From: CAYFJO01 sp964343305
GTDB taxonomy: Bacteria > Planctomycetota > Planctomycetia > Pirellulales > Pirellulaceae
NCBI GenBank assembly: GCA_964343305.1
Contig: CAYFJO010000139.1
Location: 1 to 23,948 of the forward strand
Length of the DNA stretch: 23,948 nt
Direction of reading: 5' to 3'
Below, piece by piece: positions 1 through 7,317 of this stretch. The notes under the pieces are model-generated. The model was not told the origin of the DNA, ran no database searches, and saw nothing but the letters and a program-made list of their open reading frames with translations. Made by a program: the position numbers and the translations under genes. Within the stretch, counting starts at the first letter, position 1, and each line of letters begins with the position of its first letter.

Positions 1-1038
1 CGAAACTGGCCACACTGCCCGAACTATGAGGTGGTGAAGGGGCCGTTGTGTGTGCGCGTGCGGCGTTGGGGTTTTCCGTACAGCCCGATTCATCCGCTCT
101 TCACACCCAGCCGTATGCACATGGACCAGACGTACGTCTTCTACGCCGGCTTGCCGTTCTTTTTCAAAGAGGGGCGTTTCGACATGGTCAAAGATCTTGC
201 GATCGAAGCGATGCGCGACGACGAGTGGGTCTTTTCCGGCTACTCGTTCACCGACATGGTTTGGATCGACCGCCAAGGCAAGCTGCACGAAGGTCGGGCG
301 GCGGGCGAGGATTTGTGGGGTGTCGGCTTTTTCCATCGCGAGAGCCGAGACGCGTTCATTGCACTGTGGCTGGAGCACGCGGCCGAGAACTTTGACGGGA
401 TCAAACATGGCGGCGCGCCAACATTACATTACGACGGGCACGGGCAACTCTGGAGCCGTTATCCGGCCAACCGCGCCCAGTTCCGAGCCGGCGCATCGAT
501 CCGTCAAAAAAATGCCTATCTGGTATCTCCCTACCCGAAGCAAGGCGCCGCAGCGAAAATTCAGCGCCTGCGGCACCAGTTACTCAATCCGCTGGAAGTG
601 GGCGCGGAGAAGCCGCCGCGCGTCGCCGCCGCAAAGTCGATCGGCGCGCTGGCCCGCCGCGGCGAAACCGCCGACACGGCGCCCCTCAAACCCGCAATCT
701 GGAAGACCCTGCGAGAAGTCCGCGACGAGCAGCTCTACGACGTCGACGCGAACGTGGTCGACATGGGATACGTTTACGACGTGCGGGTGCGCGATGGCGT
801 GGTTAATGTCCTGGTGACGATGCCGCATCGGGGTCGCGGCGTTTACGATTTCCTCGTAACGCAGGGTGGTGGCCGCGTTGAAGAAGGCATCCGCGAGCGA
901 CTGCTTCGGCTGGGCGGCGTACGGGATGTCATCGTCGACTTCACTTGGGATCCACCTTGGACCGCAGCCCGCCTCACGGATGCCGGCCACCGAGCGATGG
1001 GGTTGCCGAATGAAACTCAGCGTGCATCGGGCCGATAA
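1..1038 (+). CDS. Unknown domain + MIP18/DUF59-like domain, 5'-truncated
   Basis: The frame is open from base 1 to the TAA at 1036-1038, so the gene begins upstream of the window; the GTG at 31 and the ATGs at 115 and 121 are not convincing starts. The N-terminal two thirds are rich in aromatic residues (VFYAGLPFFFKEGRF, HYDGHGQLWSRYP) and I do not recognise the fold. From about 697 to 1000 the protein resembles the MIP18/DUF59 (PaaD/SufT-like) family, with the usual 'VVDMGYVYDVRV' strand-turn segment. That family normally works in iron-sulfur cluster assembly or maturation. The segment that normally carries the conserved TxxxCP cysteine reads VTMPHRGRGVYDF here, and no cysteine occurs in the domain, so a classical Fe-S carrier role is doubtful. 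The next gene starts 15 bp downstream but is functionally unlike it. Confidence 0.72.
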   Translation, partial: RNWPHCPNYEVVKGPLCVRVRRWGFPYSPIHPLFTPSRMHMDQTYVFYAGLPFFFKEGRFDMVKDLAIEAMRDDEWVFSGYSFTDMVWIDRQGKLHEGRAAGEDLWGVGFFHRESRDAFIALWLEHAAENFDGIKHGGAPTLHYDGHGQLWSRYPANRAQFRAGASIRQKNAYLVSPYPKQGAAAKIQRLRHQLLNPLEVGAEKPPRVAAAKSIGALARRGETADTAPLKPAIWKTLREVRDEQLYDVDANVVDMGYVYDVRVRDGVVNVLVTMPHRGRGVYDFLVTQGGGRVEEGIRERLLRLGGVRDVIVDFTWDPPWTAARLTDAGHRAMGLPNETQRASGR

Positions 1039-1053
1039 GCATCCGACGTTCAT

Positions 1054-3072
1054 ATGAAATGGAACAAACCAATGAGACGTTCAACTTCCTACACCGTGAT
1101 GGTTGCTCTGTGTCTGATCGCTTCGACGCATGCTTCGAGCGCACCCCCGAACGAAGCGTGGTTTCCGAAGGCACCCGCGTTGGCCAAGCCGTCGGGGCAA
1201 GTCATCCGAGCGACGAACGTTGACGAACTATTCCAAGCAGCGAGAGACGTGCAAGCCGGTGGGACACTCCTCGTTGCCGACGGCCATTACATGATGCCGC
1301 GGTATTTTGCCATAACGACAGACAACGTCACGCTGCGCGGTGCGTCGGGTGATCGACACAAGGTTGTCATCGACGGGGCGCACAGCCGGCATGGTGAGCT
1401 GATCGGAATCACGAAGGCAAGCGGCGTAACAATCGCTGACCTCACGATTCAAAACATCAAGTGGAACGGCATCAAGATCAATTCGAATCTTGGTGCCGAC
1501 AAGGTGACGATTCGCAACTGCGTGATCCACAACATCTGGCAGCGAGGCGTCAAAGCGCCCGCGATGCCCAAGGGGCAAGGCGACGGCGGTCCGCACGATT
1601 GTCGCATCGAATTCTGTCTGTTTTACAATGATCGCCCCAAACAGTTCTCCGACGATGAGACGGATACGGCTGATAATTTCAACGGCAACTACATTGGCGG
1701 CATCGACGTCAAGAACACAATCAACTGGACGATCAGCGACAACGTCTTCATCGGAATTCACGGTCGAACACGTGAGGGTCGAGGATGCATCTACATTTCC
1801 GAAAACGGCCGCGGTTGCACCATCGAGCGAAATACGTTCATCGACTGCGACATTGCGATTGCGTTGGGGAATCCGTCGCTTGGCTATTCACCACTACAAG
1901 CCATCGACTGCGTGGCGCGAAACAACTTTGTTTCGCAGTGTCCGGAAACCGGCATCCTGGCCTGTTACACGCGCGGCTGCCGCATATCGAACAATACGAT
2001 TCACGATCCAAAGAGCAAACCCAAGCGGCTGATCTGGGTGCAGAAGTCGAACGAGGGATTGCTTGTGAACGACAACGTCTTGATTGGGCCGCCAATTCTG
2101 AACACCGGCGAAAGCACGATCGAAGAGAGCGGCAATCTCGTTTTCAAGGAACTCACGAAGGCACTTGCACCGCGCCAGAAGAAAGCCGGTCAGAGTTTGC
2201 TGCCTAACTCGGTGATTGCAAAGGCAATTGAACTTCCCACTCGCCTTCGACACATACAAGAACAAGCCGCCGCTGAGCGATTGAAGCCAGGACCTCAACG
2301 ATCCGAAGTCCTTGTCGCGATGCGAAAAACCCATGCTGGCTTCAAAGGACAAACCGGTTACGTCGCTCAGTTTGGTGATTCGATCACATACTCGATGGCG
2401 TTCTGGACACCGGTCGGCTGGGACGGGCCGGAGCGGCACCTGATCCACGATGATGATCTGCCGAAACGCCCCGCAAAACTGCGGTGGCGCGATTACGTGA
2501 AGGGAACCCGCAACAAAGGTCCCAAGCACGCAAACTACTCCGGTTGGCGAGTCGGTCAGATCCTGAAGGCAATGGACGAAGTGATCGAGCGAGACAAGCC
2601 GGAAGTTGCGATCATCATGGTTGGCACCAACGACATTTCCGGCGGTCGAGTTCCCGACAGTTATCGCGATGGCCTCGAACAAATCGTGCGCAAATGTACC
2701 TTGGCGCACTGTGTGCCGATTCTGAATACCATTCCGCCGCGCCGTGGCCACGACAAAGCAGCCAAAGAAGCAAATGAGATCATTCGCGACGTCGCCACGA
2801 AACAGCAGATTCCGCTGGCCGACTTTCATGCCGAATGCGTGCGACGCCGGCCAGGCAACTCATGGGACGGCACGATCATTTCACGCGATGGCGTTCACCC
2901 CAGCGGCGGAAAGTCGAATGACTACAGCGAAGAGAACCTGAACAACTGTGGTTATGCTCTCCGCAACTGGATCAACTTCCTCGTGTATCGGGAATTGTAT
3001 TTCCGCGTGCTAAATCCAGACGAACATGCGCAACCTGGACGCGCGGCAAGCGACCCAAAACGGAAAAATTAA
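1054..3072 (+). CDS. Exported parallel beta-helix protein fused to SGNH/GDSL hydrolase
   Basis: The protein has 672 residues and starts with a signal peptide (the hydrophobic stretch follows MRRSTSYT; the in-frame ATG at 1072 is an equally good start), so it is predicted to be exported. Residues of about 50-365 form a right-handed parallel beta-helix of the pectate-lyase/PbH1 type, with repeated short strands such as VTLRGAS, VTIADLTIQN, VTIRNCVIHN and CTIERNTFIDC. A second module from about 430 to 660 is an SGNH hydrolase: block I GDS at 441-443, block III GTND at 524-527 and block V DGVH with Asp612 and His615, giving a Ser442-Asp612-His615 triad. SGNH enzymes in this setting are usually carbohydrate esterases (deacetylases), while the helix would bind or cleave a polysaccharide. 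The substrate cannot be read from sequence. An exported amidohydrolase follows 55 bp downstream on the same strand. Confidence 0.88.
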   Translation: MKWNKPMRRSTSYTVMVALCLIASTHASSAPPNEAWFPKAPALAKPSGQVIRATNVDELFQAARDVQAGGTLLVADGHYMMPRYFAITTDNVTLRGASGDRHKVVIDGAHSRHGELIGITKASGVTIADLTIQNIKWNGIKINSNLGADKVTIRNCVIHNIWQRGVKAPAMPKGQGDGGPHDCRIEFCLFYNDRPKQFSDDETDTADNFNGNYIGGIDVKNTINWTISDNVFIGIHGRTREGRGCIYISENGRGCTIERNTFIDCDIAIALGNPSLGYSPLQAIDCVARNNFVSQCPETGILACYTRGCRISNNTIHDPKSKPKRLIWVQKSNEGLLVNDNVLIGPPILNTGESTIEESGNLVFKELTKALAPRQKKAGQSLLPNSVIAKAIELPTRLRHIQEQAAAERLKPGPQRSEVLVAMRKTHAGFKGQTGYVAQFGDSITYSMAFWTPVGWDGPERHLIHDDDLPKRPAKLRWRDYVKGTRNKGPKHANYSGWRVGQILKAMDEVIERDKPEVAIIMVGTNDISGGRVPDSYRDGLEQIVRKCTLAHCVPILNTIPPRRGHDKAAKEANEIIRDVATKQQIPLADFHAECVRRRPGNSWDGTIISRDGVHPSGGKSNDYSEENLNNCGYALRNWINFLVYRELYFRVLNPDEHAQPGRAASDPKRKN

Positions 3073-3127
3073 AAAGAAGCTGCTTGTTTCGCGGTGCACC
3101 GTTCGTCGCAAAGGATCCAAACAACAA

Positions 3128-4528
3128 ATGAAATCTGTAACAACGATAATCCTCTTAGCCGCTTGCGTGTGTTTAACAAACGCATGTTATGGTCAAACAG
3201 ACCATTCGAAGAGCCGTCGCGACGTAAAAACAACGGCGATTTACAAACGCATCAAAGCGTCTCTCGACGCGGTGCGCGCGATTGATACTCACGATCACTT
3301 GCGACCGTTTGATGAAATCCCTAACCGAGTTGAAACGACGCGCGGACAAGGGATGACCTTGTACAGCGTTTGGGCTCACAGCTACATCGCGCGAACCACT
3401 CGAATCACACCTTGGCCAGCCGACGGATCCTTCGATACCTGGTGGCGCGATGCTCATGATGATTTCGACAACGCGCGAGCAACCAGTTTCTACCGGTATT
3501 TGCTGCCGGCGTTTCAAGATCTGTACGGTGTCAATTTTGATACGATCACGCTGGAGCAAGCTCGTCAACTGAACGGCAAGATTTTTGAAAACTACAAGAG
3601 TGACGAGTGGTTGCAAAAGGTCGTCACTCAGCGGGCCAATATCGAGTTGATGTTTATCGACCCCTACTGGAATCGACTTCAGTTCGCTCGCGAATACCGT
3701 TTCTCTGTTCCTGTGCTAAACGTGACAACCCTCATGCGTGCTGTACATCCGGATCGCTTTGCTTCCGATTTTGACAGTCCGTTTGTCTACGCCAAACAAA
3801 ATCAACTCTCAACCACAACGTTCGATGACTTGTTAGCAGTCATCGACGCGCTGTTCGCCGAAGCAGTCGCCGCCGACGCGGTGTGTTTAAAGTCGACGCA
3901 GGCTTATCAGCGCACACTCGATTACCGTCGCGTGACCAAGGAGCAAGCTGGTGCTGTGTACGGCAAGTCAGCCGAGGATACCACGGAAGCTGAACAGAAG
4001 TTGTTCGAGGACTTTATGTTCTGGCACGTCTGCAAGTTGAGTGCGAAGTATGAGCTGCCGTTTCAAGTTCACACGGGTGACGCTCGCATTCAGGGTTCCA
4101 ACCCCATGTTGTTGGTTGACGTGATCCAAGCGAATTCGAAAACGAAGTTCATTCTGTTTCATGGTGGGTATCCTTGGGTCGGAGAAACGGGCGCAATCGC
4201 CATGAAGCACAGGAATGTCTGGATTGACTCGTGTTGGTTGCCGACGCTCAGCTACACGATGGCCAAACGGGCGTATCAGGAATGGCTTGACGCCGTACCG
4301 TCAGACCGCATCATGTGGGGCGCCGACACCGTGGACGCCGAAGGCATCTACGCCGCGACCGAATTCACGCGTCAATGCCTGGCCGAAGCGCTGACAGAAA
4401 AGGTTGAACGCGGCGAGCTACTCGAAGAACATGCGAAGCACATTGGAAGTCAAGTCATGCGCGACAATGCGCTCAAACTGTTTCCCAAACTCAATCGCAT
4501 GCTGTGGCGGCACGACAGCGAGGAATAG
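3128..4528 (+). CDS. Exported amidohydrolase-family protein
   Basis: I chose the ATG at 3128 (466 residues) over the upstream in-frame ATG at 3026. It starts a signal peptide (MKSVTTIILLAACVCLTNACYG), has AAGGA 12 bases upstream, and avoids a 47-base overlap with the previous gene. The body is a TIM-barrel amidohydrolase (amidohydrolase-2-like, distantly like uronate isomerase). The expected metal-binding positions are visible: H55-D-H57 after the first strand (DTHDHLRP), H315 in QVHTGD, H345 in FHGGYPW and D400 in WGADT. The family covers metal-dependent hydrolases, decarboxylases and sugar isomerases, and the specific reaction is not assigned. LAAC at residues 10-13 resembles a lipobox but would give an unusually short leader, so a soluble periplasmic protein is at least as likely. 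It is probably co-transcribed with the beta-helix/SGNH gene. Confidence 0.82.
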   Translation: MKSVTTIILLAACVCLTNACYGQTDHSKSRRDVKTTAIYKRIKASLDAVRAIDTHDHLRPFDEIPNRVETTRGQGMTLYSVWAHSYIARTTRITPWPADGSFDTWWRDAHDDFDNARATSFYRYLLPAFQDLYGVNFDTITLEQARQLNGKIFENYKSDEWLQKVVTQRANIELMFIDPYWNRLQFAREYRFSVPVLNVTTLMRAVHPDRFASDFDSPFVYAKQNQLSTTTFDDLLAVIDALFAEAVAADAVCLKSTQAYQRTLDYRRVTKEQAGAVYGKSAEDTTEAEQKLFEDFMFWHVCKLSAKYELPFQVHTGDARIQGSNPMLLVDVIQANSKTKFILFHGGYPWVGETGAIAMKHRNVWIDSCWLPTLSYTMAKRAYQEWLDAVPSDRIMWGADTVDAEGIYAATEFTRQCLAEALTEKVERGELLEEHAKHIGSQVMRDNALKLFPKLNRMLWRHDSEE

Positions 4529-4984
4529 AGCGCGCCGCGCAGATGCAGATTATGTTCATTGAACGCGATCATCTCTCAATCTGGCGAGAGACGCATCACC
4601 CGAAGCGCGACGACGAACATTATCGCTGAGTGGACATCAGGCCAATAACACTTGCCGCAAATACGCGTAGAATGGTCGAGTCCTTTCGTATCGACTACAT
4701 CGAACAGTGACAGCGACGATCAGGTGGCCCATAGGTAAATCATGAAAGTACACGTTGCAAACTTGTGGGCTGTCTTCCTGACACTTGTGGCGCTCATCTC
4801 CCCCGCATCGGCTGAGGTCAAGGGACTCAATGCTTTCTGTTGCGAAGGACAGGCCTTTTTGACCTGGCTGGAAGATGGATCGGACTGGTGTTACGTCTAC
4901 TCCTCGCCTTGAGTTGTTTGCTCATCGGATGTCTCCATTCGTAGTCGCGTAGTCTCGCCGTGTCTTGTTCCACTTTTGATGAAT
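4529..4984. other. Intergenic stretch around the gene remnant
   Basis: Apart from the 56-codon remnant at 4742-4912, I see no gene, RNA or clear terminator here. The amidohydrolase gene and the minus-strand gene converge across this stretch. No direct repeats flanking the remnant were found by eye. Confidence 0.5.
4742..4912 (+). pseudogene. Truncated remnant of an exported protein gene (56 codons)
   Basis: This small reading frame is M-KVHVANLWAVFLTLVALISPASA followed by EVKGLNAFCCEGQAFLTWLEDGSDWCYVYSSP and a stop. It has a convincing signal peptide with an A-S-A cleavage site. The segment 'GLxAFxxxGQAFLTWLEDG..WCYVY' resembles the first strands of a fibronectin-III-like domain that often begins large exported planctomycete proteins. 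Such proteins are hundreds of residues long, so I read this as the 5' end of a gene whose remainder was lost. No continuation in the other two frames is evident before the convergent gene begins at 4985. A genuine small exported peptide is the alternative. Confidence 0.5.
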
Positions 4985-7180
4985 CTAATCCGTGTCGTCG
5001 TTTGCAATGGGCTTGATGATGTAGCTCACCGTCGCCTTCTCGAACGGAGAGGCGGCGGGACCGCGCAGATCGACCAGCAGCGTACGACAGGCGGCGCGGG
5101 TCTGGTATTGGTCACGCCAGACTTCGGGTGACAGCCGAACGCGTCGAGGTCGATCGAAGCGAATCTGGATGGTCCCGTTCAATCGCTTCACTCGAACGGC
5201 CGAAACGCTCTCAACTTCGCTAGTTTTTGCATTGCTCCATTTGCCGTTGGATTCGATGCGCATTTCGACGGCGAGGTCTTCCTTATTACGCGGACGCAGA
5301 TGAAGAAAGATCGGAATCAGCTCACACATCTCGTTGATCCGATCCTTCCCATCGCCTTCCACTTCGGTCGTGATGCGCACTCGTTTCTCGTTCGCATCGA
5401 ACGTTCGTCGATAGTTGATTCGGCCGCTCAGTACGTCGCCCTGGCCGACGTACTCGCGCGGGATCACACCGCTGACGACAGCAACCGCGTTCTTTCCGTT
5501 TGTATCGATCTTCGTCCTGGGCTTTAAGATGCGACCGGACGTAAACACCTTGCCGTCACTGGTTTCGCCCGCGACCACGTGGAATGGCCAACGACGCCAG
5601 TCTTCAAAACGGTCGCACACCGCGCCTTGTGCTCCCCCACGCCGACCAAGCAGAACCGCACCGGCATCCGGCGTCCAAAACGCACTGAGCGAACCGCCGG
5701 AGAATCCGAAGATTTTGTCGCGCGGCATCCACTTGGCACGAGTGGCCCAGTCCGCCTCGGCCTGGCCCACCGAGCCCGTGTGGATTACGACGCCAAAGTC
5801 ATCGTAGCGGGCGATCAAAAAGGCGTTGTCGAAGTTCGTAACGAAGTTGTCCGCACGTTCAAACGCCGGACGCAACAGTGCTGGTTCCCCACGCTCCACG
5901 CTGCGCCGGTGTTTCAAGAAATCGGGACGATAATGGTCGTGGGCATAATTGAGTGCGCTGGTCCAATGTGATTCGCGCCAGATACCTGCCTTCCCGCCAC
6001 TTTTCTTGATCTGGATGTTCAGCCCGTTCGCTACAACTTGCGGAGCGGAGCGCAGGGTGTCGTCGTCAGGCAACTCCAGCAGAAACTGGGCATGGTCGCT
6101 CAGCATAGCGGATGCCGGGCCTCGGCAGGGAAAGTTCCACTGGTCGTGCAGACTGTCGGCTGACGTACGTGGCGAGAAGTGGCTGGGTGCAACGTAGCCA
6201 CCGCCTGGTTCGGGCAATGCCAGATGGGCCTTCAAACGATGCGCACGATCCACCGCCTTCCGGGCAAAGTCCCACTCGCTGGCCAGAGCTGCCCAGTTGG
6301 CAAAGTAGAAACTGATGCCGTTGTATGAGGCGTCGAATCCCTGAATGTCGACCCAGTAACCGGCGGGATGAAAGTAAGCCGGGTCAGAAAACAACGGTCT
6401 GGCGTAATCGCGGCAGATCTGTTTGAGAGCCGGGTCGTTCGTCTTTCGTTCGACATAAGCCAACGCAACCGCGGCGAACAGGTCCATGTCGGTCATCAAC
6501 CGCGTCGGGCCCCATTGTTGCATCCGCTTGACGAGTTTCTCCAGCCCGGCTGCGTACGCTCGCCGCACGTTAGGAGGTGCAACGTCCAGGCAGTGGGCGT
6601 AAGCATAAGCCAGCCAGATGAGCGTGCCGCCGAGACAGTCGCTATGCGAGGCGCGGTCTTCACGAATGCCAGTCTGCCGGCCATAGGCGACCCAATCCTT
6701 GCCACCGCTCAGCTCATGCAAACCGTCGGTCATGATCATGTCGACGATCGCACCGGCAAGCACCCGCCGCCGGATCGCGGGCGAGCCGTGATACGGGTTC
6801 ATTGGGTGTTTCCAATTGGCCAACCACGCCATGGCCAGCGTGTTGCCAGGCGGACGCCGAACGGCATCATCCGCTTCGATCGCGTCCAACATATATTCTG
6901 TCGCCGCCGCACGGATTCCACCAATTGGCGGCAGTTGCCGCGACAGAACCCACAGCCGGCACAATTCTTCCTTGTCGGCACGCTGGTCCGCGGGCACGGT
7001 TAAAGACTTCAGCTCGACTGCATAATCCTCTTCGGCGAGCGAACCCAGCCAAGTCCGCAACGTTCGCTGGTATGCGTGGTCCCTGGGAAGCCGGTTGTGG
7101 CCGTCAGCGCTCGCGGGTGACGTACTGAAGACCCAAAGTAGGCTGGGCAGGATGCAACAAACTAACTCACGTGCATACAT
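4985..7180 (-). CDS. Exported alpha-toroid/beta-sandwich protein, possible polysaccharide lyase
   Basis: The protein has 731 residues and starts with a signal peptide (MYARELVCCILPSLLWVFSTSPASA). The first half is helical and rich in Trp, Tyr and His, in keeping with an alpha/alpha toroid. The second half (from about residue 450) is mostly beta, with segments such as FGFSGGSLSAFWTPDAGAVLLGRRGG. This order, toroid then beta-sandwich, is the plan of several polysaccharide lyase families (PL8, PL12, PL21 and related). Candidate active-site or sugar-contact residues lie in HDQWNFPCRG (around 345) and NYAHDHYRPDF (around 411). I cannot assign a family, so lyase activity is an inference from layout and context, not from a matched motif. 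It is transcribed divergently from the large fusion gene with 137 bp between the starts, so the two may share a control region. No Shine-Dalgarno sequence is visible upstream. Confidence 0.72.
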   Translation of the reverse strand: MYARELVCCILPSLLWVFSTSPASADGHNRLPRDHAYQRTLRTWLGSLAEEDYAVELKSLTVPADQRADKEELCRLWVLSRQLPPIGGIRAAATEYMLDAIEADDAVRRPPGNTLAMAWLANWKHPMNPYHGSPAIRRRVLAGAIVDMIMTDGLHELSGGKDWVAYGRQTGIREDRASHSDCLGGTLIWLAYAYAHCLDVAPPNVRRAYAAGLEKLVKRMQQWGPTRLMTDMDLFAAVALAYVERKTNDPALKQICRDYARPLFSDPAYFHPAGYWVDIQGFDASYNGISFYFANWAALASEWDFARKAVDRAHRLKAHLALPEPGGGYVAPSHFSPRTSADSLHDQWNFPCRGPASAMLSDHAQFLLELPDDDTLRSAPQVVANGLNIQIKKSGGKAGIWRESHWTSALNYAHDHYRPDFLKHRRSVERGEPALLRPAFERADNFVTNFDNAFLIARYDDFGVVIHTGSVGQAEADWATRAKWMPRDKIFGFSGGSLSAFWTPDAGAVLLGRRGGAQGAVCDRFEDWRRWPFHVVAGETSDGKVFTSGRILKPRTKIDTNGKNAVAVVSGVIPREYVGQGDVLSGRINYRRTFDANEKRVRITTEVEGDGKDRINEMCELIPIFLHLRPRNKEDLAVEMRIESNGKWSNAKTSEVESVSAVRVKRLNGTIQIRFDRPRRVRLSPEVWRDQYQTRAACRTLLVDLRGPAASPFEKATVSYIIKPIANDDTD

Positions 7181-7317
7181 ATTTATGGGCTCGTTGAACG
7201 TTTCTCATTCTGCCCACGAAAACAGACTCAAGGATATTATGGGCGATACGGAAGATCTTTCCACGCGCCTATACGTTAGAATTGATGCCAGACTAGCAAG
7301 TATCAAACGACTCGACG
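7181..7317. promoter_or_regulatory. Divergent intergenic control region (no motif resolved)
   Basis: These 137 bp separate the starts of two divergent large genes, so promoters for both must lie here or inside the coding ends. The stretch is visibly AT-richer than its flanks. TAGAAT at 7277-7282 could be a -10 element for the rightward gene, but no matching -35 stands 17 bp upstream. No operator-like inverted repeat is evident. Confidence 0.35.

Noticed and set aside
3026..3127. Upstream start for the amidohydrolase
   Set aside because: It would overlap the preceding gene and bury the signal peptide; the ATG at 3128 with AAGGA upstream is better.
7277..7282. TAGAAT as a -10 promoter element
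   Set aside because: No acceptable -35 element at the right distance, so only noted as a possibility.
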